From Capitulum mitella (Eukaryota > Arthropoda > Thecostraca > Pollicipedomorpha > Pollicipedidae): a stretch of DNA of 64,000 nucleotides. A model generated the notes under the pieces. The model saw nothing but the letters and a program-made list of their open reading frames with translations, had not been told where the DNA came from and ran no database searches. The translations under genes and the position numbers were made by a program. Position 1 is the first letter of the stretch. Every line of letters begins with the position of its first letter. The stretch is taken from NCBI GenBank assembly GCA_030062745.1, contig CP099839.1, forward strand, positions 42,581,891-42,645,890, read 5' to 3'. Shown one piece after another: positions 23,146 through 34,139 of this stretch.

Positions 23146-24343
23146 TATTTTTATTTAATATTTGTTGCTGAAAAATGAAACGAAAAAGACTGACGTGAAA
23201 GAGAATAATCTCGAAAACCGAAAAACATCAAATAGAAACATTAACAGTTTGTGAATCATTCATCCAAACGCCTACAGTTACTGTGAGGTTTCCACATATT
23301 TCGCTGTAAAAATGAATGAAAAACACAGCGATCATAGCAGAACTCACCATTTCTGTCTGCAGGCAAAAGGCAAAGGCTCCAGAATACGCAGAATGCCATT
23401 ATAATGCCTTGGTAGACCTAGAATACCTGGCTTGATAAGCATTCTATACAAATACTAAGTTCACTGAAATACATTGTCCTTTAACTCGTCGCCGCCTGGA
23501 GGTGTCAAATAGGGAACCTGTCGGTTTTTCTTGAATAACTTCTGGACAGTTTGAGTTAAACCGACTAAAGTTTCCGTACCTGTTCATCAATTAATTTTGC
23601 ATATTCTGACATCAAACCATTTCCATGCTAGTCAAGTCATGGAGATATGACGTCATGAGTGAACTCTTGCAATTATGTTTTCGCCTTTTCTGGCGGTGGT
23701 GCGAATATGCTTCGTTTCTTGGATAATACTAGCGAATACAATGCATGAGTTATTTGGAGTTAGATAGGACACGATCCTCAAAAGGATATACGACCGTCAC
23801 ACGTCAACATTAAAGATCATGCTAGGTCACATGCATGATGACAATTAGACTGATTTGCATTGTGGGTGATTGAAGTGGTTGCCGCTGACCTTCCCCACCA
23901 TTCAAACCAGACAAGCAAATCTATATGCGCCTCTTGGCAAGGTTCACCAAATGCAACGTGACGTCATGTCAGGCTACGTCATAGGTAGGTATCACAACGA
24001 AATGAAATACAACATTCAACTGAATCAAATGAAGGTCGTTCAGTAGCAAATGAAAAAACAAAACAAATGGAGATTGTTCAGTAGCAGCAGAGAGCAATCA
24101 TTGTTCCTAGTTACAAGAAGAAAAACGACTATCTATCCTGGCCTGGCTTGACCTTGACCCAAAAAAGAGCAGGCAGAGTAGATTTAATTATCACGAGATG
24201 TCACCTCAATTCTGTGCTTGGCGCATACAACTCATAGATCTATTTTGACAGTTCATCCGCATCCAGGCAGATAAAGGCGATTGTCTCGTTCTCCATCCGT
24301 TTGTGTGCAATAGCTGCAACAATAAAACGTTCTGATATTTCCT

Positions 24344-24349
24344 TTTATT
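24344..24349 (-). terminator. Poly(A) signal AATAAA of gene C
   Basis: TTTATT on the plus strand reads AATAAA on the gene strand, 259 bp past the stop, in the shared TGAAATAAAAGGAAA context. Confidence 0.65.
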
Positions 24350-24607
24350 TCAGTAAGAGCACTCGGTGATGCATGGTGATGGTCCATCACGCAACAGTGT
24401 TATGTAAATATGGTCGCTCGGGTTCTGCTAACCATAAAAGTGTCGTGGGGCGCACCAGTGAGAATGGGACGTGACAATGCGATTATCGCCCACACGAAAA
24501 ACGTCTCTGCCTGGGGTCGATGGGTTCCGTCCGTTTTAGTTGACCTCCGCCGCGGAGATCAAGCCCTCCTTTGCAGTCGTAGCCCGTTATTTGTTCCCAG
24601 TCGTGGC

Positions 24608-25260
24608 CTAGTGGTAACCGCCGTAGTACCTGGGACGGTAGTACCTCCTGCCGTAACCGTAGCCGCCATAGCCGTGGCCGTAGCCGTGGCCGTAGCCGTG
24701 GCCGTAGTACCTGTAAAAATAAAAGCAGACGTTAGACAGCTTCGGTTTTCTCTCGCATTTCAGTCCATGCTAACTTCCTTTGGCGTGAGCAGCAGTGAAG
24801 ATGGTCTGAACTACTCGTGAAAGACCTTTAAAATCAGCAGCACTGCAGGATGCGGCATTATTACACTGGCAATTGGTAAATACACGACGCCTTTACTAGC
24901 ACTCCCACGACACAAGAAAGGCATACGAGATGAGAACAGAAGAGGACGTTGTCACTGACCTGGGCCTGTAATAGCGCGGCCGGAAGAAGAACTCTGACCC
25001 CTCCAGGTCATCGCTAGCCAGGTCGGCAGGGGCGTCCTGCTCTTCAGCAGGAGCCGTCAGAGCCACGGCCGCCAACATCATCATAGCCAGCACGACCAAC
25101 TGAAAACATATCAGCATGTCTCGTCACATTCACGGAGGCTGGACAACAGGACGGGTTACAACTGTGAACATTCTACTACCAGAGTTGTGTTTGCTTGTAT
25201 GAAACCGCCGTCAAATGCCTGGTGAACGTCTCTTCGCATCGCAGTACTCACCAGCTTCAT
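24608..25260 (-). CDS. Secreted Gly/Tyr/His-rich basic peptide precursor, paralog C
   Basis: Minus strand; coding exons 25252-25260, 24960-25099 and 24608-24710, giving 252 nt and 83 residues. Splice sites are GTGAGT...TTTTCAG and GTCAGT...TTTACAG at the same two positions as in A. The signal peptide differs by two residues (LAMMMLAAVALTA). The pro-part is PAEEQDAPADLASDDLEGSE. The repeat part is YYGHGYGHGYGHGYGGYGYG, followed by RR and the invariant YYRPRYYGGYH tail. Its promoter and upstream kilobase are the closest match to gene A, which suggests recent duplication or gene conversion between these opposite-strand copies. It is tail-to-tail with gene B. Role as for the other paralogs: exported, mature function unknown. 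Confidence 0.86.
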
Positions 25261-25329
25261 AGTGATGCTCAGGTGATCCTGCTGGATGTGCTCGGAGGAC
25301 GAGTATGCAGAACTCGGCCGGTCTCCCGT

Positions 25330-25435
25330 TTATATAGTACCGGCACCCCACTGTGGACAGCTATGACGTCACTATGACCTGAGGCGTCTGAACGCAGGAA
25401 GCAGCGTCGCGTCCGCTACCACCTTTGTGACGTCA
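25330..25435 (-). promoter_or_regulatory. Core promoter of gene C: TATA box and two CRE-like sites
   Basis: TTATATA at 25330-25336 (TATATAA on the gene strand) and TGACGTCA at 25364-25371 and 25428-25435 keep the spacing seen in A and B. Confidence 0.7.
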
Positions 25436-26593
25436 CACCTCAAGACTGGTCCGGCGCTGAGGTGAACGTGCGCATGCTGAGTCAAGTCAACGCACTAACA
25501 GAAAATTGGAATATTCTCGGCGGTAGAGGTTGTTGACCGGAGCTGTGCGTGTGAACTTGTGTGACTATTAACAGCGACATCGGTGCAGACAGTTTCATCT
25601 ACAGACCGACCGGAAGTATCTGATGACGAGTAAACTGTTTCGGTGTACGCCCATGTGTTTGCAGTGCAGGAGTGCGCAGACCTCGACTTTCTCGTTACGG
25701 ACTGAAGCTACGAGTTTTGTGAAACGTCTGGTAGTCTGCTTTTCTCGCAAGCTGAATCTGAAAGCTTGCAACCACTCCGCACAAATAGCTTGCATTAGCC
25801 AGCATCTTAACCATATTTCCATGCGGTGGCAGCGATGATCGTCTCCCACCTCCCCACTCTCCATGTTTTTTTCCGGCGCCAAAGCAAAACCGTTTGGCTA
25901 TCGCTCTGAAATTTGGTGACTTAATCGTTTTATCGTTTCGTTTTTTTTTTCACATTTCACAAAAGATCCAAGGTCCTACCCGGACTAGAAACGGCTCCCG
26001 GAAACGTTTCTGAGAAGCAGGTCAGGCCGTTTTGGGGTCGTTTGAGACGAATATCCGCTCCTTTACATACAGGTGATGTGAACCAATATGTGGCAATACT
26101 ATGACAGCAGTGTATGCCATTTAAGATAAGTGATTAACCGCATCGTCCACAAAATGTCCGGAAACTGGCAGTGACTGATGTAGGCGACATCCTAAGGGGG
26201 CAACGTAACGCCACTTAGAAATGGTTTCTGCGTGCTGGAAACGTGGCATGTCTTCACAGGTAAACGCTTTTGGATGCCTTAACCTTGATACGACAGACAG
26301 CTTCACAAAGGGGGCATTAATAATGATCGGGGTCTACGTCATATAGCTATATGATTTGGACAAAGTACGTAATTTAATGCGGTAACGTTGGCAGGCATGC
26401 AATACACGAAAAAACGCCTTTAATTTAATTTGTATTTGTATTTGAAGTTTGAAATACCTGTGGATCTCCGTTGAACCGGAGCCATTATACACACGGGACA
26501 AATAACAAGAAGGAAAAATAAAAGACAGACATCTGAAACAATGCAGGTGGTATCAGGAGTAAGAACTGGACATGGAAATGGAAGATAGAGACA

Positions 26594-26630
26594 GTGCTAG
26601 TGACGCGGGGGTGCTAGCACTTACTAGCAC
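26594..26630. repeat. Nested GTGCTAGCAC palindromes at a unit junction
   Basis: GTGCTAGT (26594-26601) pairs with ACTAGCAC (26623-26630), and between them lies the perfect palindrome GTGCTAGCAC (26611-26620). This is exactly where homology to the A-unit left edge stops and homology to the A-unit right edge starts, so it marks the breakpoint between consecutive units. Confidence 0.65.
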
Positions 26631-27639
26631 ACATACAATGGTGAAACGTAATCGTACTTTGAAGTAGGTCATGATCGTAGGTCAGGTCAGGTAATATGAC
26701 TGACGTCATATAGTGCCCTATTGGAAACGGTTGCGAGTTCCAAGGATTTTCAGTCCTTGCCTTTTTGTTCGCATTGTTATTGATCCTCGACAAAACACAA
26801 AATAAAGCAAAGGAAACGGTTCGATGTCAGGTTAGGCCACAAGGTTAGGTCAGATTAGTCGTGTCACTGGCGTTCTAGTCTGCTGGTATTTATAAAATTT
26901 TCATATAGATTACTCCTATCATTTTGTGAGCATATATGGACAACAGATCGCCAGCAACGTTCAAAAACCTCACAAATATAGCAAAATGAAAAACGACATT
27001 ATATCAGGTCATCTGACGAAGTGTCTGATAACATCCATGTTAGAAAGTATATGTCAACGTAATGTTCATCCTATAAGCTTTCCATTGGCATGGTTGGAAT
27101 TGTTTCGGCGCTATTGAGGGCGGAACTATCATTCTTCTTAAGATGTCCATTTTTACCTATATGGGCCAAAAAGTTGAATTATCTTTTAAAACTTTCCAAA
27201 AAATTTGAGCGTTATGGGCCGAACTTATGATGAGCTTTACGATGATATAAGTCTCATTTTTCCCTTAGTGTTCCGTTCGCGAGATAGAGGAAGAGCGTCG
27301 GAACATCCCCCCCCCCTTCCCTCCTCCCGGCTCCAGCCGCCCACGTCAGGATGCCGGCTGGGTGCCGGTTGAACAACGAATGATCTGACGTGGACGGTGA
27401 TGGCTAAAGCTCCTGTCTCCTGTCCTGGAATGGCACGCAGTCAAGGTTTCATTTCTAGCCAGACGTTACTGTTTAGTTCCGGTCAGCTGCCACCTTGCCA
27501 GTATGGATAAGATACTGGTAGAGAGAATGGCAGTGTCCAAGCATTGTCAGGACTTGTCAGGACTTAAACTACACAAGCATTCACAGGACTGAATCTAAAG
27601 CGTTTGTCCAAAATTTCCCGTTTATCTGGAATTGCTCTG

Positions 27640-28000
27640 TTGGGTGGTGGGTTCATGGTCCAAGTGGTAAACCCTGCGTGGCATGGGTTCTGTTCCCATA
27701 GCCTCATCCCACCAAAACTTTGGGACCGAATTTATGTAACAAAATGCACGCAAATACGTAAAAAGCTATTCATTGGCACCAATCTAGTGTCATATTTTTG
27801 AGTTCATGTGATTTATCAGTCTGTTATTGTAATGAAGCTCATCTGTATCGAAAAGGATGTGAAAATCTAAAGATCGGACATTTTAGAGCCTGAAATATTA
27901 AAGAGTTATAAAAAAACACACAAAATCCCACCAATGCACAACACCTGAGATTCGAACCATTGTGTCTTTCTTATAGATGAATCGCTAACCTACACAGGTA
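27640..28000. mobile_element. tRNA-like (SINE) fragments in an insertion
   Basis: Plus strand near 27655-27710: a GGTCCAAGTGGT A-box-like word, then GGGTTCTGTTCCC, B-box-like, about 30 bp later. Minus strand near 27995-27945: a TTAGCGATTCATC word followed by a good B box, GGTTCGAATCT. Neither folds into an obvious intact tRNA by eye. They lie in the 1-kb insertion (27000-28080) that the A unit lacks, along with a run of 10 C at 27307-27316. I read them as decayed tRNA-derived SINEs. Confidence 0.3.
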
Positions 28001-28400
28001 TTGCTATTAGATATCTATGTTGTTAGGTAGTACCATATACGACGTGTCATGACAACGCAAACATTACTTGCAATTTAATTGCACTTAAACTTAGGTAGCT
28101 GAAATCACAGACGAGTTTGTCATTAAGGAGGCAGTGAGCTGCCAGCTGGCCCCTGTCCCCCTCATACACAGACGCACTTTTTGACAGATTCTTATGCTAT
28201 ACATGAGCGGATTATTGGAGTGGAAATATGAGTGATTATTTGCAAATGCACGGATCCAGATCAATAGAATGGGGAGCTTGGTTTTGGTAACCATTCATCT
28301 CCTCTGACGTTTGGCTGACTGCTGACAATTAGTGCCCTAAATCAGGAGGCCGTTTTCAGGGGTCAACTTTCAAATGGCTAATATCGGCCCCGCTTCTTAA

Positions 28401-29618
28401 CCCTATTCCCGGAGGGCTAGACGGTATGGCCGATTCCCGGCAGTGGGGCGAATACGGCCCCCCCTTGAGATCTCGAGAACTACACATCTGATTTCATCGC
28501 AACAAACGGCAATCGCTTTGCCATGACGTAAACTATATTTTTATGAAAAGAAGTTTTGAAAAATTTGGGAGAGGTGGGTACAGGGGGCAAAAAATTAAAT
28601 ATTTTTGGATACATTTTTGGATATATACATTAGACATATACAAAAATGGAAATACTTTTAAACTTATAATGCTGTTGTTTGTAAACCGATTTTAAAGAAA
28701 TTCATATGAATCGAGAGATTATGGGCGGGACTCTTACCATTGGTCCATACATTTTAAATTTTAAGAAAATTCATCGGCGTTTACAGGGTTACAAAGATAG
28801 GAGGATTAGTTTTTTTAAAAACTGAATTAACGAAAAAGTTAAAAACACTTTTTTTAGCTTCTACTAGTCATATTATGCTGAACAAGTGCAAATCGTTTTT
28901 CAGTGTTTGAATTATGTTAGCATAAGCGGTGCCAGGGACATGAAAAGGGGGACTTTTACGACCTTTGACGTTGAATGATCTCCAGTAAACTTAGAGTGAT
29001 TTAGAATGGTCTTGTGTGCATTTCATATTATTTGAAAACGTTCCCAATCGTTCAAATCCACTCTTTTTCTAAAATTCCATTTTACGACCTATGCGGTATA
29101 GGGAAGCGCACTGACATTTTAGGTCATAGATCACTGACCCGACCCGATATCGAGCTGAAACTTATTGCACAAGTAAAGGACATCTTTCTACGTATTCATA
29201 TGTACTCCGGGTTTGGCATTTGAAGAAAATGTCGCCGAAATTATTACTATAAAACCAAATTTTGACTTTTGGCCTCGACTTAAACTTGTGAAGTCACCTG
29301 AGACAAACAAAATTGTATCTGCATGTTGCCTAACTATTCACCTATACGTCCATATAAAGTTTTAAGTTCTACCTTAAAAACGCTATTTTCGGCAGACATT
29401 TTACTTTTACCCTCAACAGTACCAAAAACGGCTTGAGGTGCCTCCCAAAAACGTCGCCTGGCTCTGCCCCTGAGCAACATAGATTCATTACAATACGTAG
29501 ATTAAACAGCTAGGAAAAGTCACCAAGTTTCGTAAAGCTGCATCAAAAACCCTGGAATTGGCAAGCAAAAAATCCGAGTGGAGACCGATTCAGCCCCACC
29601 CCCGTGCGGGGAATAGGA
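28401..29618. mobile_element. Non-autonomous TTAA-target (piggyBac-like) element
   Basis: The element is 1218 bp. The left end, CCCTATTCCCGGAGGG, follows TTAA at 28397-28400. The right end, reversed, reads TCCTATTCCCCGCACGGG and is followed by CTAA at 29619-29622. Nine of the first ten terminal bases match, and a GTGGGGC.GAAT.CGG word is shared just inside both ends. The A unit at about 14170-14205 keeps the empty site, with one TTAA, so insertion boundaries and target duplication can be read directly. TTAA duplication and CCC termini are hallmarks of the piggyBac superfamily. No transposase frame is inside; it holds AGGTCA half-site words and C-rich ends. Confidence 0.7.
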
Positions 29619-31049
29619 CTAAATCTATTTTACATGTTTATGTAGAACCAGCCGCTGAGCGAGGGTAACTGGCCGATGGACATCGGATCCTAAACTTTCA
29701 GACCGATCTGAAAATTTGAAACACACCCTTCTTTTCATGGACTTGTCTAAAAACCTCAATGCATCAGTATCGCGGTGCTTAAAACATGTGTTTATCGAGT
29801 GGCGGATCCCGCTCACATAAACGCAGTGGCGCACAATTTGTATTAGAGGGAAGATGTACTATTTTCAGAGTGCACTTATAGATTCCGACATATTCTGATG
29901 GTGTTTTTCATCATGATTTATATTTCAGGATGTTCATGTTAGCCACCAGGCGCCACGAATGTGACGGTCAAGCCAATTCGAAGCACATCTCAAATATTTG
30001 GAGACATGATCCATCCAGCTTGTTTTACGTTTAACGACTTGAAGTGACGGAATTCGTTATTTTCGCTAAGACGTCGTCGTGACAACTGAAGCACGCCAAG
30101 GAAACACACATCTAACACCATTCTCTAACAGCATCCCCGCAGCCGCCGAAAGGTCTCCAGCCAATCAACATGATTGTTTTCAGACTTTGGCGCGTAGTGA
30201 CGTGGCCCAGGTTCACCGCAAATAATCGTTTAGGCACCTCTAGAGTGATATTTTACGGAACTATGCTTAATATTTCCGAGAGCAAATGAGTAATAAACTG
30301 GACATTCGGGTGGAGATCTGGGGTTAGTGGCACTTATAAAACGGGCCGTTAAAACAGGATAAAATACCTGGAGCTTCATATGAGGTGAAGACTCAAATAG
30401 ACAGAGTGGGTGTTCGAGATGTCCGAAGTGCGCATCGAACTGATCAACGTTCCCTCATGTCATGGGACTTGTTTCGGGTCTGCGCACTGTCCCGTCACTA
30501 CCGTCGTGCACTTGGAACCAAAGATGACATTAAATTAATGGATCGGATACTGATCTCGAGACTCTCAAGAAAAGACGGTGAAATGTTAGAATCGATTATA
30601 TGATTTCCTTACAGTTGACCTGTTGTATTTGCAATCCTAAATGCTGCTCGTCTGCAAGGGAAAACCTAAATTGGCTGTCACGCTGGTGGTCGCGGTGTCT
30701 CCTTCGGAAGGTCTCCGAGACCTCTTCCGAGGACCAGGTAGAAGGGAAATGGCTCCGTCCCCATGTGGATCGTCCTAGCTTGAGGTCAAATGGCTAAGCA
30801 CCCTAACCCAAACCCATCAACCCTGCTGTGCATCACGCCCCATAGAATGTGAGGCAAAAGCAATCAACTGGAAACTGCGGTTCCCAGCTGATGTGGTTCT
30901 TAGACAGCACGAATACATCGCATTGAAAAAGAAACACATCAAAACCGACTTTGATAGTTAATCCGCATCCAGGCAGGTAAAGGCGATGTTCTCGTTTTCC
31001 ATCCGTTTGTGTGCAACAGCTGCAACAACAAAACGTTTTGACATTTTCT

Positions 31050-31055
31050 TTTATT
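31050..31055 (-). terminator. Poly(A) signal AATAAA of gene D
   Basis: TTTATT on plus reads AATAAA on the gene strand, 248 bp past the stop. The flanks (GAATAAAAGAAAA) are slightly diverged from the other three copies. Confidence 0.6.
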
Positions 31056-31302
31056 CCAGCAAGAACACACGGTAATGCATGGTGATGGTTTATGTTGCAA
31101 CAGTGTGATGCAAATATGGTCACTCAGGTTCTACTAACCATACAAATGTCATGGGGCGCGCTAATGAGACACGACGATGCGATTTTCGCCCACACGAAAC
31201 ACGACAAAGCCTTTCTGCCCGATGTCCGTTTTAGTTGACCTCCGCCGCGGAGATCAAGCCGTCCTTTGCAGTCGTGGCCCGTTATTCGTTCCCAGTCGTG
31301 GC

Positions 31303-31951
31303 CTAGTGGTAACCGCCGTAGTACCTGGGACGGTAGTACCTCCTGCCGTAACCGTAGCCGCCGTAGCCGTGGCCGTAGTACCTGTAAAAAACTGATCTTA
31401 GAGACAGCCTCGGTTTTCTCTCGCATTTGAGTCCATGCTAGCTTCCTTTAGCGTGAGCAACAGTGAAGACGGTCTGAATAGGTAGGATACAGTGAAAACT
31501 GCTCGTGAAAGGCCTTTGAAAAACCAGCAGCACCGCGGAATGCGGCATTATTCCACTGGCAATTGGCGAATACACGACGCCTTCATCAGTATTTACACGA
31601 CACATGAAAGCCATACGAGATGAGTACAGAAGCGGACGTTGTCGCTGACCTGGGCCTGTAATAGCGCGGCCGGAAGAAGAACTCTGACCCCTCCAGGTCA
31701 TCGCTAGCCAGGTCGGCAGGGGCGTCCTGCTCTTCAGCAGGAGCTGCCAGAGCCATGGCCGCCAACATCATCAGAGCGAGCACGACCAACTGAAAACATA
31801 TCAGCATGTCTCGTCACATTCACGGAGGCTGGACAACAGGACGGGTTACAGTGGTGAACATTTTTACCACCGGAGTTGTCTTTGCTTTTATGAAACCGTC
31901 GTCAAATGCCTTGTGAACGTCTCTTCGCATCGCAGTACTCACCAGCTTCAT
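31303..31951 (-). CDS. Secreted Gly/Tyr/His-rich basic peptide precursor, paralog D (shortest)
   Basis: Minus strand; coding exons 31943-31951, 31650-31789 and 31303-31381, giving 228 nt and 75 residues. Both introns keep position and phase. The signal peptide reads MKLLVVLALMMLAAMALAA, followed by the acidic PAEEQDAPADLASDDLEGSE and FFFRPRYYRPR. The repeat part is cut to YYGHGYGGYGYG before RR and the invariant YYRPRYYGGYH tail. The third exon is 24 nt shorter than in B and C and 36 nt shorter than in A, exact multiples of the 12-nt GYGH repeat, so the frame and both ends were kept while the middle contracted. The ends may therefore be the functional parts. Confidence 0.85.
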
Positions 31952-32020
31952 AGTGATGCTCAGGTGATCCTGCTGGATGTGCTCGGAGGACGAGTATGCA
32001 GAACTCGGCCGGTCTCCCGT

Positions 32021-32126
32021 TTATATAGTACCGGCACCCCACTGTGGGCAGCTATGACGTCACTATGACCTGAGGCGTCTGAACGCAGGAGGCATCGTCG
32101 CGGCCGCCACCACCTCTGTGACGTCA
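32021..32126 (-). promoter_or_regulatory. Core promoter of gene D: TATA box and two CRE-like sites
   Basis: TTATATA at 32021-32027 and TGACGTCA at 32055-32062 and 32119-32126, same spacing as in the paralogs. Homology to them ends just beyond the outer CRE-like site, near 32135, so this may mark the minimal promoter carried by all copies. Confidence 0.7.
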
Positions 32127-32894
32127 CGGCTCATGACAGGCCTAATGCTGACGTGTTCCGGGCTCAGACAGAAGTCATTGGCATGCATTACACCAGGGTG
32201 GGACGGTAAGATGAGCCCCTGCAAGCTTTTTGAGGAATTAGAATTACACCTACGGAGGTTGTTGGGCGAAAAACGTTTCAAGTTCCCGAACCATCTGCAA
32301 CTGTCCATGCTTTGGTTCATACAAAAAGTGCTGGCGTTCAGTCTGTCATTGCCTGACATACAGCGTGGCGGACAGAGTGACCCTTAAAGAAATCGACCAC
32401 GGGACAAAACGAAAATTGTCTGGGAAACAGCAAATAATGGCGAGAAAGTTTTTTTTTCCGAAGAAGCATTACAACCAGTGACCAGAGTAAAAGGCAGCGA
32501 TTTTTTGCAATCGAGGTGTGGCGTTCTAGGCTGTAGGTTAATTCAGGCAATTTATGTTCTTTAACTGTAATGAAGAGGTCATAAGTGTGATGTTTTGTAC
32601 ACAGACATGGACGAGCAGTAATTTAGACAAAGATGTAGCATGGTCGGCGCCTTCTTTGATAAAAATTGCTACACTCACGTAACATCAGTACGTCTTTTGC
32701 ATAAGTCCAAAGCAAATTTATTTGAACAGGTGGTCTTAACCATGTACGAAATGAGCATCGATCCCTAGATCCCTAGAATCCGAACTTCGTAACCCTTAAT
32801 AAAGTCATTCGGAATGATTCTGAAAATCAGTATCCGCGGAATCTGAATCTACACACAAAAGCGATGCATTAACATTCATCTCATCGTTTTGAAC

Positions 32895-32992
32895 CACAGG
32901 TCATCTTCATCTGTGCTAAAGATTGGCTATGGCCGAAACGTTAAGTCGAATGCTGACACACAGATATATCTATTTATCTATCTATCTATCTA

Positions 32993-33033
<41 letters not shown>

Positions 33034-33034
33034 T
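32895..33034. repeat. Possible retroelement end followed by (TATC)n(TC)n(TA)n microsatellite
   Basis: The words CATCTTCATCTGTGC and GGCTATGGCCGAAACGTT precede a compound microsatellite: TATC at about 32970-32992, TC to 33013, TA to 33033. A short GC hairpin followed by GAAAC beside a microsatellite resembles the ends of Penelope-like elements, which can carry hammerhead ribozyme motifs. The ribozyme core is not complete here. The remainder of 32135-33650 shows no gene. Confidence 0.4.
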
Positions 33035-34139
33035 GCCAGTAAATACAAATTTCTCATGGCACAAGCAAACGTTGTGTCATATGTTGATATATTTTTTTTG
33101 TGTGTGAACCGAAACTCCCATCCACAGTCGCGTCTTACTCCCGGCATGTTTTTATTTTTCCTTTTTATAAACCAGTTTTTATTCCTCCCGACATGACTGT
33201 ATTTCACCTCTTTACCGTGGTTCATTGTAAGCGCAACTCTCCTTGCTTTTGTTTCATCAGCTCGACTCGTGTTTTACTGCCCTCGGTTTTTGAATGTGTT
33301 CGTTTTACCCATGCATTTGACTCGAAACAAATATTAATCCATCATCTGAAATGATTCGTAAAATATACTGGCACTGGCACAGCTCTTCCAACGTCAAGAA
33401 GGCAGTGTTAATCTTCGTAATCATGCCTACAACATATCATGGCCGGGACGTAATCATGGCCATAATCATGATCATGGCCCGGAGCCTATAAACACCATTT
33501 TTGACTTTATTAGTCATTCGTAATGAAAAATGGCGGTGATCCTTAGCATACGGGCGAAAATTTGATTTAAGGATTTTTAGCTCCCACCCCTAGAATCGCT
33601 TACCATCCAGTTAGAATCACCTGCGCCAAATCTGGTTGAAATTTGGTTAATATTTAGGCATTGCGCAGCCACCTTCAGTTCTGCCCCTGGCTCTGGTGTC
33701 GAGGTGTCTCTCCTTCATGTGGAGTATTATCCACTCAAGGTCGGAGTCTCATGGCTGACGAACACTGCTTGTTTTTTACTACTCAGGATGAATCTAGTTT
33801 ATGGCCTCCAGCAAGTCAAAAAGACAGTAAACGCAACACATGCCTTGCTTGCCAACATTGGGTACAAACAACGCACATTTTAGGCGAGTACCAACACCAA
33901 GCGTCAGCGCACGGAAAACTCCACCCACCAATTACTGACAGCTTCCTAAATGCCAGACTGAGAATCAATTGGTCCAAGAACTCCAAGTCTGCAAGTACGT
34001 TGGTGGGTGCTGAGGTTGCCGCCGCCCGTGGAGGTCTGAGCCCACAGCGCTTAATCTGGATCCGACTTCCACTGACAAAAAAGGAGCGGCCGCCAACCGC
34101 AGCCAACCGCACCCACCGCCGCCGGCTGGCGCAATAACA

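Larger units (their letters stand above)
24200..26595 (-). repeat. Duplicated unit carrying gene C (inverted copy)
   Basis: Read on the minus strand, 26595 to 24200 matches 10450-12860: promoter-distal block, proximal promoter, gene and 3' region. The stretch 25500-26060 is near-identical to 10960-11560. The homology stops sharply near 26595 at a small palindrome cluster, beyond which the downstream flank of gene D begins. Confidence 0.75.
26635..32135 (-). repeat. Duplicated unit carrying gene D, with insertions
   Basis: On the minus strand this runs from the gene D promoter (homology begins near 32135) through the gene and its downstream flank, in the same order as 11600-14850. It is expanded by insertions, chiefly 27000-28080 and 28401-29618. 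The promoter-distal block present before A and C is missing beyond 32135. Confidence 0.7.

Noticed and set aside
27945..27995. Possible tRNA gene on the minus strand (GGTTCGAATCT)
   Set aside because: A B box is present, but no acceptor stem or full cloverleaf can be built by eye; more likely a SINE remnant.
33661..34137. 158-codon plus frame
   Set aside because: No domain, biased toward low-complexity, and its end enters the SINE-like repeat region; no splice or promoter support.
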